Origin: Pegoplata infirma
Taxonomy: Eukaryota; Arthropoda; Insecta; Diptera; Anthomyiidae
Length of the DNA: 64,000 nucleotides
NCBI GenBank assembly: GCA_963921195.1
Contig: OY992539.1
Location: 97,348,964-97,412,963, forward strand
Direction of reading: 5' to 3'
Numbering within the stretch: position 1 is the stretch's first letter; each line of letters starts with the position of its first letter. A program made the position numbers and the translations under genes. Shown here in pieces: positions 1-11,567 of the stretch. The notes under the pieces are model-generated. The model had not been told where the DNA came from. It did no database searches and worked only from the letters and a program-made list of their open reading frames with translations.

Positions 1-2640
1 AAAGTGCTATTGTATTTATCTTATAGGTATAAAAATACCATTTTACACAACTTGTACCAATTTAGGTACCCCTTTTTACCCTGTCCATCTCTTGGGTGTT
101 ATTTCGGCTGGAGGATACTGCACGTCAAATTTTGAGTTTCTAGGTTTTAATAGTTAGATAGGTACAAATAACCATTTGCCACCTTTTTCACTTAAAATAC
201 AATTTTCCAAAAACTTTTTTTTTCGGAAACGTTATTTCAAGAAATATAAGAAGTACCAAACTTACACTTTTTTATGCCCTTTACAACTCTTAGAAACAGA
301 ATTTCCAAAAAGTACTTTTTCGAAAATATTTTTTCACTAAAGAATACAACATTCAAATTTTCACTGCCTAGGATTATTATTTGAAGAAGTATAAAAAACA
401 CTTTTCTACACCTCTAGAAACGCAATCTTTTAAAAATACTTTAGCATAGCAGATTTTTTTTTTTCACCGAAGGATCCCACATTGCAAAATTCAAGCTTCT
501 TAGACCATTATTAGAGGAACAAAAAAATGAGTACCAAAATTACACTTTATTTATTACCCCCGTTAGAAACGGAATTTCCAAAAAGTACTTTTTCCAGTAT
601 GTTTTTTCTTCACTGAAGGATCCTACATTAAAAATTTCAAATATCTAGGAATATTATTTCAGCAAATATTAAAAGTACAAAAAGTATACTTTTTACACCG
701 TTAAGAAACGGAATTTGCAAAAATTACTTTTCCCAAAATTTTGGTTCTTACCGAAGGATCTTACATCCAAAATTTTAGGTTTCTAGAACAATTAAGTCAG
801 GTATTATCAAAATTACCGGAAGTACACTTTTTTAGCCATTTACCCTACTACGGCGGAATTTCCAAAAAGTATTTTTTCCAATGTTTTTTTACCGAATGAT
901 CATACATTAAAAATTTCAAGATTCTAGGGCCATTACTTCCGGAAATAAGAACGTACCTAAAGTTTAAATTTTTACCCGTTCCACCCCTTAAGAAAAGGAA
1001 ATTTCAAAAATTACTTTTTCCAGAATTTGTTTTCACTTAAGGATCGTACATTCCAAATATCAAGTTTCGATGATCATTATTTCAGGATATATAAAAAGTA
1101 ATACAAGTACTATTTTTACCCCTTAAGAAAAGAAATTTCCAAAAAGTACTTTTCCTAGAATGTTTTTTTTCCAAAAGGTAATTTTTTTAAAAGGTACTTT
1201 TATTAAAAGATACTTTTTGTTAAAGGTACTTTTTATAAAATGTACTTTTTATAAAAGGTACTTTTTATAAAAGGTACTTTTTATAAAAGGTACTTTTTAT
1301 AAAAAGTACTTTTTATAAAAGGTACTTTTTATAAAAGGTACTTTTTATAAAAGGTACTTTTTATAAAAGGTACTTTTTATAAAAGGTACTTTTTATAAAA
1401 GGTACTTTTTATAAAAGGTACTTTTTATAAAAGGTACTTTTTATAAAAGGTACTTTTTATAAAAGGTACTTTTTATAAAAGGTACTTTTTATAAAAGGTA
1501 CTTTTTATAAAAGGTACTTTTTATAAAAGGTACTTTTTATAATAGGTACCTTTTATAAATGGTACTTTTTATAAAAGGTACTTTTTATAAAAGGTGCTTT
1601 TTATAAAAGGTACTTTTTATAAAAGGTACTTTTTATTTCTTAAAAGGTACTTTTTATAATAGGTACTTTTTTAAAATGTACTTTTTATAAAAGGTACTTT
1701 TAATAAAAGGCACTTTTTACAAAAGAACATTCTGCATTCCAAATTTCAAGTTTCTATGACCATAATTTTAAGAAATAAAAAAAAGTACCAAAAGTTCACT
1801 TTTTACCTATTTTATCCCCCTTAGAATCAAAATTTTCAAAAGTGCTTTTCCATATTGTTTTTTTTTATCAAAGGATCCTACATTCCAAATTTCAAGTTTG
1901 TATGACCATTATTTCAGTAAATAAAAAAAAAGTACCAAAAGTACACTTTTTTACCCATTTTACCCCCGTAGAATCAACATTGGCCAAAAACCCAGCCTTA
2001 GTGGATCTTTTTCTCGGGAGGTGAACCTTCATTGCAAATTTCAAGTTTCTATGACTGTCATTTAAGGAAATATAAAAGGTACCAAAAGTACACTTTTTTA
2101 CCCATTTTACCCCCGTAGAATCAACATTGGCAAAAACACAGCATTAGTGAACCTATTTTCCGGGAGGTGATTCTACATTCCAAATTTCAAGTTTCTAGGA
2201 CCATTACTTAAGTAAACATAAAAGGTACCAAAAGTACAATTTTTTACCCTTTTTACCCCCTTAGAATCAACACTGGCAAAAATCAAGCCTTACTGAATCT
2301 GTATTCCAGGATGTGAACATACAGTTCAAATTTCAAGTCTCTTTGACCATTATTTCATGTGATATAAAAAGTACCAAAAATACAGTTTTTTTACCCTTTT
2401 TACCCCCTTAGAATCAACACTGGTAAAAGTCCAGCCTTAGTGGATCTACATTCCGGGAGGTGAACATACAGTCCAAATTTCAAGTCTCTATGACCATTAT
2501 TTCGGGAGATATAAAAAGTACCAAAAGTACAGTTTTTTACCCTTTTTACCGCCTTAGAATCAACACTGGCAAAAATCCAGCCTTAGTGGATCTATATTCC
2601 GGGAGGTGAACCTACAGTCCAAATTTCAAGTCTCTAGCTT
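1..2640. repeat. Degenerate ~145-bp tandem repeat
   Basis: About 15-17 diverged units follow one another. Each has the order 'gaatttccaaaaagtacttttt', 'gaaggatcctacatt', 'aaatttcaagtttctagga', 'ataaaaagtaccaaaagtac' and 'tttacccccttagaa'. Landmarks recur roughly every 125-160 bp (near 298, 430, 572, 710, 853, 978, 1137, then 1826, 1975, 2113, 2271, 2413 and 2567). No coding capacity is visible. Related units reappear at 46.27-46.79 kb and 51.69-52.48 kb, so the family is dispersed. It looks like an old, decayed satellite. The first ~60 bases are part of it but poorly aligned. Confidence 0.75.
1171..1735. repeat. 16-bp tandem array (GGTACTTTTTATAAAA)n
   Basis: Roughly 33 near-identical 16-bp units lie inside the ~145-bp repeat. 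Units at the edges are diverged (tgtac, gatac, ggtgc variants) and those in the middle are homogeneous, the usual pattern of local slippage or unequal exchange. The seed appears to be the 'aaaaagtactttttc' motif of the surrounding repeat. The unit contains the imperfect palindrome TTTTATAAAA. Confidence 0.95.
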
Positions 2641-2679
2641 CAGCGGTTTGGGCTGGGCGATGATAAACAAATGGAAAAT

Positions 2680-3240
2680 TTTTATGTGAAAAGCTTAGAC
2701 TTAATGAAAAAGTAGTTTTGGTAAAAATAAAAATGATTTTTTTTTCACGAAAAACAAAATTATGTTAAAAAAAATTTAATGACCTAAATTTTTTGGTGAA
2801 AAAAAGTTTTTGATGAAAAGAAAAATTTTTTGATGTAAAAAAAATTGATGAAAAAAAAAATTTTTTTGGTGAGAAAAAAATTGATAATAAAAAATTTGAT
2901 GAAAGAAAATATGATAAAAAAAATTATGAAAAAATATTGATGAAAAACCAAAAAATTTTTTAAAAAAATTTTGATGAAAAAAAAAAATTTTTGATAAAAA
3001 TTAATGCAAAAAAAAAAAATTATGAAAAAAAAAATTAATGAAAAAAAAAAATTTGATGAAAAAAAAAATTTGATGAAAAAAAAAAAATTGATGAAAAAAA
3101 AAATTGATAAATAAATAATGATGAAAAAAAAATGATGGAAAAAAAAGTTGATGAAAAAAAAAATATTGATGAAAAAAAAAAATTTATGAAACAAAATTTT
3201 TTTTTGTTGAAAAATAATTATGTTACTTTTTATTCAGCAT
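2680..3240. repeat. (GATGAAAAAAAAATTT)n-like low-complexity tract
   Basis: An A-rich simple repeat with irregular units of GATGA plus 6-11 A plus 1-6 T. Its inverted counterpart (TTTTTCATCAA units) is at 15.83-16.11 kb, and both share the same end 'ttatgttactttttattcagcat'. It is therefore part of a dispersed element rather than a private microsatellite. The 136-residue Phe-rich reading frame on the minus strand is an artefact of this composition. Confidence 0.85.
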
Positions 3241-4610
3241 TAAAAAGTGTTCAGGAGGTCAAAAACACCGTTTTATTGTGCTAATTCGCAACAGTTTCTT
3301 AAAGTACAATTTTTTTATTTTTTCTAAGCCCATTTAAAAATTTTATGCGTTGAAAAAAATACAAAATCTTTTTTTATACTGAAGTGGTACAAGATTTTAA
3401 CAAAAAACTACACATAGCTGATATTGTTTCGGACTTCTTAAATGTTTATAAAATAAATATAATACACACAGGTGTTTTGTTCTTAAATTAATTTTAAATA
3501 AATTTGTATGTGTTGTTCAAAAGTAAAAATGTGCAAATTATATCCGCGAAATATATAAAAGAGGCGGATATTATAAAAGAGGCGGATAAACTTTGCCAAT
3601 GCAGAAAGTGATTATCAGTGAAACCAAAATAATAACACAGGGCAACACTTTTTTTTGCCCGGGGTCTGATCCAAATTTTTGGTAGTTGGGGTACGCTGAT
3701 TTCAAATCTGGCTACCTTTTTTTTTGGGTCAGCTCTAGTTTTCGAGATATAGCTTAAGGAAACTTTGAAAATAGGCTACTTTTGAGATGCTTGTGAGTCC
3801 ATATTTACCAACACTAGTATAACATTAAACAAGTGCATTACGATTTTAGTTATGTTGGATATGCTGATTCCAAAAATGCTCTTACTTTTGTTAAGTCATC
3901 CTTAGTTTTTGAGATATTGCTAAAACAAAAATTTTAAAATGTATGCCCTCTTTAATTTTATCTAATATGTATGCCCTTTTTAATAACTCCGAAATTAACG
4001 CTGTCAGAAAATACAAAGGATGCCGTTGTATTTAAGGCATCCCCTGACGAACATACATTTTTAATCATTAAGGGACACTCGTATAATGTATCTATTATGA
4101 CTAGAAATCACAGAAACACTAAAAATAAATTGAAAATATGGCTCTAGTAAATGGTATGCAAAGACAAAATAGAACTTTTTATTCAAAACTTAAATACTGA
4201 ATTATTTGTTTTGAATATAAAAATTTCTTTTATAAATTCTATTCAAGAAGTAGATAAGCCACTACGGCTTATCAAGTTATTGCAGAAAATTAAAAAAAAA
4301 AAAAAATTTTTTAATCAAAAAAATAATTAATTATGTATCAAGATTTTACATATACTTTTTCTTTTAATTAGTGATGAAGGACTGGTAGCTGATAATTAAA
4401 AGTTTTGTCTAAAAAATATCTTATGATTGCAAAAAATGTAAACAATTTTTTTTTTTAATTATAATTTTTCGAAAACAATCTAAAACATTATTACCATACA
4501 CTCTATCCGACTGACGACATTATGTCAAAGTCGTATGTTCTAGTTTTTAATATATCAAATTGTAAAATTAAATTTATGATGAAATAAAGAACAATAATAA
4601 TAACAATCTA
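3241..4610. other. AT-rich non-coding stretch
   Basis: No gene is seen. Bases 3245-3400 are repeated in inverted orientation at 16.97-17.10 kb ('gtgttcaggaggtcaaaaacaccg' side), so this is duplicated repeat DNA. A short direct duplication of 'ataaaagaggcggata' lies near 3555-3590. Confidence 0.6.
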
Positions 4611-6180
4611 AAACAAGTAGAAAAGTTAAATTCGACTTGGCCGAATCTATGAATACCCTCCACAATGCCCATTTTAAGTGATAGTAAATTTTCTAACGTG
4701 AAAAAATAACAGTTATGATTAGAAATATTTTGTTTTGTGTAAATTTTTTTTTTTAGTAATTTTTGAAATTGTAAAATTTTTTGTTTGAGTGTAAAATTTT
4801 TTTCGAATTTTAAATTCAAAAAAAAAAAATTACTAATTTTTTTTTGAGTGTAAAATTTTTTTTAAGTGTAAAATTTTTTTTGAGTGTATTTTTTTTTTTG
4901 TTTTGGTATAAAAATATTTTTGAGTGACAAAAATACGTTTTAAAATATTTTTGTGGCTTACCAATGGTTTTAAAACAGGTTTAACGGGTTTTCATCACGT
5001 GAATTTAAGGTGAAGCTAATCTGATATTCACGGTTTTGCTAATAACTTTTGAACCACTGGACCGATTTGGGTGAAATTCAATATGAACTAGGCTGGAGGA
5101 ACGAAAAATATATATGCCAAGCTTCAGCATCCTCAGAATTGATTTTCGAAAGTTATAGTGCTTTTTATCTCATAAATTACCGAAAAACCCTTGCCGAAAT
5201 TCAGTCTTTTGCTCATAACTTTTGAACTACTGGACCGATTTCGCTGGATTGCAATTCCAACCTGACCAGGTAAATGCCCAACATATATGCCAAACTTCAG
5301 GAGCCTCCGTAAAGTCTTTCAAAAGTTAGCGTGTTTTCAACAGACAGACAGACAGACGGACAGACTGACGGACGGACATCGCTAGATCGTCTTAAAATCG
5401 ATCGAGGATCATGAATATATATACTTTATGGGGTCCTAGACCAATATTTCGAGGTGTTACAAACGGAATGACAAACTTATATATACCCTCTATCAGCGAC
5501 GTATCCAGGAATTTGAAAAGGGGGGGGCCCAACTCAAAATTTTTTTCTAATCAGAACCAAATAATATTATTTTCTAGGACTACCCCCCCCCCCCTGATGA
5601 TACAGCGATGATGTCCAACATATTCCTCAGAATTTTTGAATTTTTCTTGCGGAAGAATATCACAGACTCATCAAAATTTAAAACATCTCAGAATCTGCAC
5701 GCCAAAAACACTTACACAGTTATTACCCAAATTTTTGGTAAAATACAATTCACCAATTGAACAGTTCCTGCGAATAAGGACGAATAGACCACTTTTTCGC
5801 AAACGTTTTTTTGCATAAATGCATTTTATTAGCAGAGCCCTACAATCGTATGCAGAAATTTTGGGGAAATTTTGACTGTTAAGGCTAAAAAAATTACTTT
5901 GAAAGTGCAATAATTCGTATATTTTTATATTTTTGTTTACAGTCTTGATCTAATAGTGAAAGTGATCAAACGTATTGCGCTTAATTAGTTACACAAAATT
6001 CTTTTTTTAAAAAAAAAGAAACAATAACAATTACAAGTGACTTTGTTAAATAAATTCTTTTGCTTTACAAAAATAAAAACAATTGAACATTAATACGTCA
6101 TAGTTAATCCACTTGTTTGTCTTCTTATAATACAGAGAGGATTAATAAAAAAAAAAAAAACAATAAAGCAAGTGTTAAAC

Positions 6181-6572
6181 CAGAGATCTCCAAAACACCG
6201 CACATGTGAGAATGCTCTCATAAAAATGAAGTGTGCTCTCACACCTACATGCGCTCATACATTAAACAAAAACAATTATCTCTTCTCTTCTTGCTCAAAA
6301 TATACTTAGAGAAATAATCATAAAGAAATTGAATGTAAATATTTTGTAAAGCGAACATTTTTGATAGACCAGAATGCTTAGTTTGGCACGCTATGTTAAG
6401 TGTGACATAGCTTTACGTTTTAACCAATGTCATTTATTATATTTTGTATTTTTGATATGAATAAATGTATTTATATATTTACTATAAGTTTCTCTAAGTG
6501 CATTGAGTAAGAGAGAGTTCAATCTTACTCATACAAAGACAAAATATGATTGTGTGTGTTTGGGGACCACTG
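6181..6572. mobile_element. hAT MITE (392 bp) in the I-element 5' UTR
   Basis: The termini CAGAGATCTCCAAAACAC and (reverse-complemented) CAGTGGTCCCCAAACACAC fit the hAT consensus CAGNGGTCCCCAAA. They are flanked by an exact 8-bp duplication TGTTAAAC (6173-6180 and 6573-6580). There is no coding capacity. The interior is related in inverted orientation to the MITE at 54191-54574: shared stretches include 'ctctcttcttgct', 'acttagagaaataatca' and 'accagaatgcttagttt'. Confidence 0.9.
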
Positions 6573-6616
6573 TGTTAAACTAAACTCAAAAAAAAAAAAA
6601 AAAAAAAAAAACAACA

Positions 6617-7786
6617 ATGAATAAGCCACCAGACCAAATGACGTTTGGAGTAGACAAAAAGAAATTTTTAACGATTTTAACTCATGGACCAAAATACTTA
6701 ATAATGAAGAGAATCAATACACTCGAAAATAAAACTCCATCAGAAAATCTCGAACTTACTTTGACAAATGTTTCACCTTTTCTTATTAAAAAAGTTATTG
6801 ATTCTGTCTGCGGTAGCGAAGTGGAACAATGTAAAAAACTCAGAAGTGGAGAAATCTTAATAAAAACAAAAACCTTAAGTCAAGCATCTAAGCTTATTAC
6901 TTTAACTTCATTAACACCAGACATCAAAGTCGAAATGTCTGAACATAAATTTCTGAATTATTCTAAAGGTGTCATATACTCAAACGACTTAAGAGGCATA
7001 CCTGAAGAAGAAATCAAAGAAGAGCTGAAATCACAAAATGTTTTTGAAGTTAAAAAAATTCTTAAAAAAGTATCTGACTCTACTCTTAAAGAAACAGGTT
7101 TAATAATAATAACATTCGCCTCTACAATCCTACCCGAAGAAATGCATATTGGATATCAAAAAATTAGAATCCGTCCATACGTACCATTACCGATGAGATG
7201 CAAGCAATGCCATCGCTTCGGACACTTAACAAAAATATGTTTAAACAACAAGATATGTCCCAACTGTTCAAAAAATTTTCACTTTGAAGAAGATGACGAC
7301 ATTTGCGATTTGGAGAAAGAATGTGTTAATTGTAAAGATAACAATATCCCAAATTGTAACCATGGAGCATACGATAAAACCTGTCCCATATTTTTGAAGG
7401 AAAAGGAAATCCAAGCCATTATGACGTTAGAGAAAGTAGATAGGAAGAAAGCTAATGACTGTTACAAAGAACGTAACCAAAATAAAGAATCCTTCGCTTC
7501 AGTCATAGTACAGCAACCAACTTCATCTTCAAAATCAATCGTAGAAAAAACAACACAAAAAGGTAGCGAAAGTTCTCTCGTAAGGGAGCTAGTAAACTAC
7601 TCTGACATCAACCATTCAACGCAAGACAACAAAACTTCTCCCAAACCCAAAAAAAAAGTCGTAATTCTTCCAAGGAAGACATCGAACAAGACAAAATTGG
7701 CAATGAAACGGAAAAACGCAAGCAAAATCGGAATGAAATCAGGTGAAGAGAACACAGATTCGAACGAATCTATGGATCTCGAGTAA
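6617..7786 (+). CDS. I-element ORF1 protein (Gag-like, CCHC zinc knuckles)
   Basis: This 389-residue RNA-binding nucleocapsid-like protein belongs to the non-LTR element and is expected to coat element RNA in cytoplasmic RNP particles. An N-terminal ~190-residue region with an RRM-like pattern leads to MRCKQCHRFGHLTKIC. That is a CX2CX4HX4C knuckle at residues ~195-208, and two more Cys/His clusters follow (ICPNC..., CVNCKDN...NHGAYDKTC) up to ~258. The C terminus is Lys/Ser-rich and basic. The ATG follows a 24-A run and 'caaca', with no upstream in-frame start. ORF2 begins 79 nt downstream. The knuckle arrangement matches the ORF1 of I and Jockey clades; the N-terminal fold is inferred. Confidence 0.93.
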   Translation: MNKPPDQMTFGVDKKKFLTILTHGPKYLIMKRINTLENKTPSENLELTLTNVSPFLIKKVIDSVCGSEVEQCKKLRSGEILIKTKTLSQASKLITLTSLTPDIKVEMSEHKFLNYSKGVIYSNDLRGIPEEEIKEELKSQNVFEVKKILKKVSDSTLKETGLIIITFASTILPEEMHIGYQKIRIRPYVPLPMRCKQCHRFGHLTKICLNNKICPNCSKNFHFEEDDDICDLEKECVNCKDNNIPNCNHGAYDKTCPIFLKEKEIQAIMTLEKVDRKKANDCYKERNQNKESFASVIVQQPTSSSKSIVEKTTQKGSESSLVRELVNYSDINHSTQDNKTSPKPKKKVVILPRKTSNKTKLAMKRKNASKIGMKSGEENTDSNESMDLE

Positions 7787-7865
7787 AAGCTGTAAATTTA
7801 TCTTTAAATTTCTTAGATTTTTATATAAATTTTTTAAAAGAATTTATTAGAACTAACTACATATA

Positions 7866-10800
7866 ATGGTATTAAAAATTCTTCAATGGAACTTAAAAGG
7901 CTATTTAAATAATTATAATGAATTAACTCTACTTATAAAAAAACACAACTTAAAAATTATATCAATCCAAGAAACACACCTTACTTCCCATCCTATTAAT
8001 ATTCCAATCCCTATCAACTTTTCCTTATATTCCTATAATAATTCTAACTCTTTTGGAGGAGTTGGGATATTAATTCATAATTCTATCCATCACACTTTAA
8101 TCCCAACTAACAACGACTTTGATGTCGTAGCAGTTGAAATTAATTCAAATATGAAGTTTAACATTATCTCTGCATACATTTCACCCTCAACTAATTTCAG
8201 AAGCAATAATCTTCAAAACGTTTTTAACATGTTTAACTCGCCATGTCTAGTGACAGGTGATTTTAACAGTTGGCATAAAAACTGGGGATCCCCGAAAAAC
8301 AACAAAAGAGGAGTCATTTTAAATAAATATATCTCACAATCCAACTTCGTCTTATTGAACGACAAGTCTCCCACGCACTTTTCAACGCATAATACACTTA
8401 CTCACATAGACCTAACATTTTGTTCATCTGAACTAACTGTCCACTCTAACTGGAGTGTAGATGATGATCTGCATGGCAGTGATCATTTTCCAATTTTAAT
8501 TTCTCTCTTCCCTTCTCAGAGTCAAAATATATCTCATTTTAAACCACATTTTTTAACTGATAAAGCCAATTGGGTACTGTTTAATCAAAAGTGTTCCCAC
8601 TTTGACTCTTTAAGGGACGTTGACACAAATATTGATAAAGAAGCTAGTAATTTAAAGAAAATTATTTTGCAAGCTGCAAACAAATCAATCCCACAAACAA
8701 AGAAAACCTGTACAACTCCATCGATTCCATGGTGGAATTCTCACCTCAACAATCTTAAAATTGAGAAAAAACAATACTGGTATACTTTCCGTAGAAATAT
8801 CAACCAGGTAAACATGATTAACTATAAAAGAGCTAATGCTCTCCTAAAACGAGAGATTAAAAAAAGTAAACGAGAAGCTATCGCAAATCTTACCTCTGAG
8901 ATAAATCCGTTAACGTCATCAATCCGAATATGGAAAAACATTCGAACATTTTGTGGGTACAAGACTAATCATGGTATTCACTGTATACAAAAAGTAAATT
9001 CTGATGTTGTATGCACTGAACGAAATGAAATTGCAAATGAGTTTTGTTCCTTTTGGTCATCAATTTCAGACGATAGAAATTTTCCTCAATTGTTTCAATC
9101 TAAAAAGTACTCCATTCAACAATCTCTCCAAAACATTTTACCAAGCAATTGTGCATTAAAAATCGAACAAAGCATCAATAATATTGAGCTATCTTCAACT
9201 CTTTCTAAACTGAAGGGGAAATCCCCGGGATTAGATAGGGTCTCATACAGTATGATAAAAAATTCTCCCAATTGTTTTAAAAGAAGGTTACTCAATTTTT
9301 TCAACAGTATTCTAAACTGTAATATCCCACAACAATACAAAACGAGCATAGTAATCCCTATTCTAAAGCCCAAATCAGATAAAACCTTAGTAAAATCGTA
9401 TAGACCCATATCTTTAAATTCTTGCTTCGCAAAAATATTGGACAAGATAGTGGCAAATAGGTTATGGTGGTTTCTTAACTCAAACAAGCTAATAAATAGT
9501 CATCAAATGGGTTTTAGGAAGGGGAAGTCTACTGATGATGCTTTAATGTTCATTGACTATCTGGCTACTAGTTCTCTTTCAATTCGACAACACCTTACAA
9601 TTCTTTCACTGGATTTCGAAAGAGCTTATGATAAAATTGGTTTGCATACTATTACCGATCAACTCATCAAGTGGAATGTAGGTCCAAAGATTATTAACTA
9701 TATAGTTAATTTCATGTCTAATCGAATAATCATTGTTAGGGTCGGTAATAACCACTCCAATCCCCTCACTCTCCACAACGGGATCCCACAGGGATCCCCG
9801 TTGTCGGTCGTACTTTTTTTAATAGCATATAACAGACTAACAATAAGTGACGTTATTCTTACCCATAAAAATTTAAACTTCTGTGCTTACGCAGATGACT
9901 TTAATATAATTATTAGATCAAATAGGGCAAAAAACCCCAAAATTAATCTTAATAATTTAGTCTCTGATATTCTGAATTGGTGCAATTATTCCGGAGCTGT
10001 ACTTTCACAGACCAAATGCAAATATATCCATATCTGTAGAAAACATAGTTGCAAATGTACACTAATAACAAATCAAATACAAATCGCGGACGCAGAAGAG
10101 TTGAGAATCCTAGGTATTATTCTTAACAGAAGGTACAACTGGAGATCCCATATTGATTATTTGAGCACTTCATTAAATAACCAGCTAAACATTGTTATGT
10201 GCCTTTCCAGTCAAAAGTTTGATTGTAACATTACATCTTTGATAAATATTGTAAAATCGCTGATAGTATCAAAAATAAGCTATGGACTTTTTCTATTTGG
10301 GTACGCCCCAAAAAGTACACTTAGAAAAATTTGTGGAATTTTGAATGCAGCAGTCCGAGTAACGCTCGGAGCTCTACGTTCTACACCAGTCAATAATATG
10401 CTATTTGAAGCAAATATTAAAGATATACTTAATCAACGAGACTTTACCTCTGGAAAATTAGTGAAATCTCTTATGTTCTGTACCGACAGTCCTTTAAACA
10501 CTATAGTTCAGAAATTCCGAAAATCAAAGAAAACTCAAAGAATACCATCGTGCATCAATAGAGTTTTTGAAAACTGTTCAGAGTTAGATCTAAAGATTAG
10601 CCCAATAAAAACGAGTCCATCTAAAAATCCTCCATGGAGCTTTAGGGAAGACTCTATTGATTACTCTCTACACACGCATCTTAAGGATAAAACATTACCC
10701 ATACAATATCAATGGTTGTTCCGTAGCGCAACCGAAAATCAAAAGGACTGCACTTTCATTTATACCGACGGTTCCCAATGTGGAGAATATTCAAGTTATG

Positions 10801-11567
10801 CGGTAACTTACGAAAATAAGTTAATCAAGGTTTCCGAGTTGCCAAGTTATAGTTCGATTTTTTCAGCAGAAATTATTGCTATAAATGAGGCAATCAATTT
10901 TGTCAAGAACAGAAGGGGCAAATTTAAAATTTGCACTGATTCTCTATCTGCCTTAAACGCGATCTCGAATGTAAATAACAATAATGTCTACGCTAATAAA
11001 ATTAGAGAAGTGTTAATCGAAAAAAATCAAAAGATCTCTCTTATGTGGGTTCCAAGCCACATGCAAATTACTGGGAATGAGTGTGCAGACTTATATGCCA
11101 AACAAGGTTTAAAGTCCCCTCTCATTAAAACTCAAAATTTGAACGTCAAAGATATAAATAAAAATCTCAAGAGAAAGACAATTCAAAGACAAATTAACAT
11201 TTGGGAAAACACAAACGTTTGGTACAGAAATATTAATTCATCTAAAATCAACATCCAACATTGGTTGACATCGAATTGTGAAATAAAAAGACGTGATCTC
11301 ATAAAATTTTTAAGACTGCGACTAGGGCATTCGAAATTAACTCACAGACATTTAATAAGCAAAGATGACCAAGCCATATGCAGCTGTGATCAAATTACAG
11401 CAATAAGTATTAAACATATTATGTCCGATTGTCCGCTTTATACACAAGAACGGAATTTAATTTTTGGATGCACGGAACCTATCCTAGTTCTCTCCTCTCC
11501 CTCAAATGAATCTGTTAAAGAACTAACAAAATATTTAAGACTAATTAAATTGTATCATCTCATTTAA
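7866..11567 (+). CDS. I-element ORF2 polyprotein: endonuclease, reverse transcriptase, RNase H
   Basis: This 1233-residue enzyme would nick target DNA and copy element RNA by target-primed reverse transcription. The N-terminal APE endonuclease shows QWN, QETH, GDFN (~residue 132) and SDH (~205). The reverse transcriptase has GKSPGLD, YRPISL, GFRKGKSTDD, the LDFERAYDKI motif, GIPQGSPLS and the catalytic FCAYADDFN (~674). RNase H follows with YTDGS (~968), the SAEIIAINEA glutamate, CTDSLSAL and VPSHMQITGNECAD. A final CxC...H...C cluster (~1172-1190) is typical of this clade. An RNase H domain together with APE places it in the I clade rather than Jockey or CR1. All catalytic residues are present and the frame is unbroken, so the copy may be competent. 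Its start is the first ATG after ORF1. Confidence 0.96.
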   Translation: MVLKILQWNLKGYLNNYNELTLLIKKHNLKIISIQETHLTSHPINIPIPINFSLYSYNNSNSFGGVGILIHNSIHHTLIPTNNDFDVVAVEINSNMKFNIISAYISPSTNFRSNNLQNVFNMFNSPCLVTGDFNSWHKNWGSPKNNKRGVILNKYISQSNFVLLNDKSPTHFSTHNTLTHIDLTFCSSELTVHSNWSVDDDLHGSDHFPILISLFPSQSQNISHFKPHFLTDKANWVLFNQKCSHFDSLRDVDTNIDKEASNLKKIILQAANKSIPQTKKTCTTPSIPWWNSHLNNLKIEKKQYWYTFRRNINQVNMINYKRANALLKREIKKSKREAIANLTSEINPLTSSIRIWKNIRTFCGYKTNHGIHCIQKVNSDVVCTERNEIANEFCSFWSSISDDRNFPQLFQSKKYSIQQSLQNILPSNCALKIEQSINNIELSSTLSKLKGKSPGLDRVSYSMIKNSPNCFKRRLLNFFNSILNCNIPQQYKTSIVIPILKPKSDKTLVKSYRPISLNSCFAKILDKIVANRLWWFLNSNKLINSHQMGFRKGKSTDDALMFIDYLATSSLSIRQHLTILSLDFERAYDKIGLHTITDQLIKWNVGPKIINYIVNFMSNRIIIVRVGNNHSNPLTLHNGIPQGSPLSVVLFLIAYNRLTISDVILTHKNLNFCAYADDFNIIIRSNRAKNPKINLNNLVSDILNWCNYSGAVLSQTKCKYIHICRKHSCKCTLITNQIQIADAEELRILGIILNRRYNWRSHIDYLSTSLNNQLNIVMCLSSQKFDCNITSLINIVKSLIVSKISYGLFLFGYAPKSTLRKICGILNAAVRVTLGALRSTPVNNMLFEANIKDILNQRDFTSGKLVKSLMFCTDSPLNTIVQKFRKSKKTQRIPSCINRVFENCSELDLKISPIKTSPSKNPPWSFREDSIDYSLHTHLKDKTLPIQYQWLFRSATENQKDCTFIYTDGSQCGEYSSYAVTYENKLIKVSELPSYSSIFSAEIIAINEAINFVKNRRGKFKICTDSLSALNAISNVNNNNVYANKIREVLIEKNQKISLMWVPSHMQITGNECADLYAKQGLKSPLIKTQNLNVKDINKNLKRKTIQRQINIWENTNVWYRNINSSKINIQHWLTSNCEIKRRDLIKFLRLRLGHSKLTHRHLISKDDQAICSCDQITAISIKHIMSDCPLYTQERNLIFGCTEPILVLSSPSNESVKELTKYLRLIKLYHLI

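Noticed and set aside
2784..3194. 136-residue Phe/Ile-rich frame on the minus strand
   Set aside because: Arises from the GATGAAAAAA tract; low complexity and no protein signal.
5411..5611. Frame beginning MNIYTLWGPRPIF, also at 49587-49784
   Set aside because: Derived from the mini-me core; recurs wherever that repeat occurs and has no conserved extension.
5591..5620. CTGATGATACAGCGATGATG as hammerhead core
   Set aside because: Lacks GAAA and any pairing partner.
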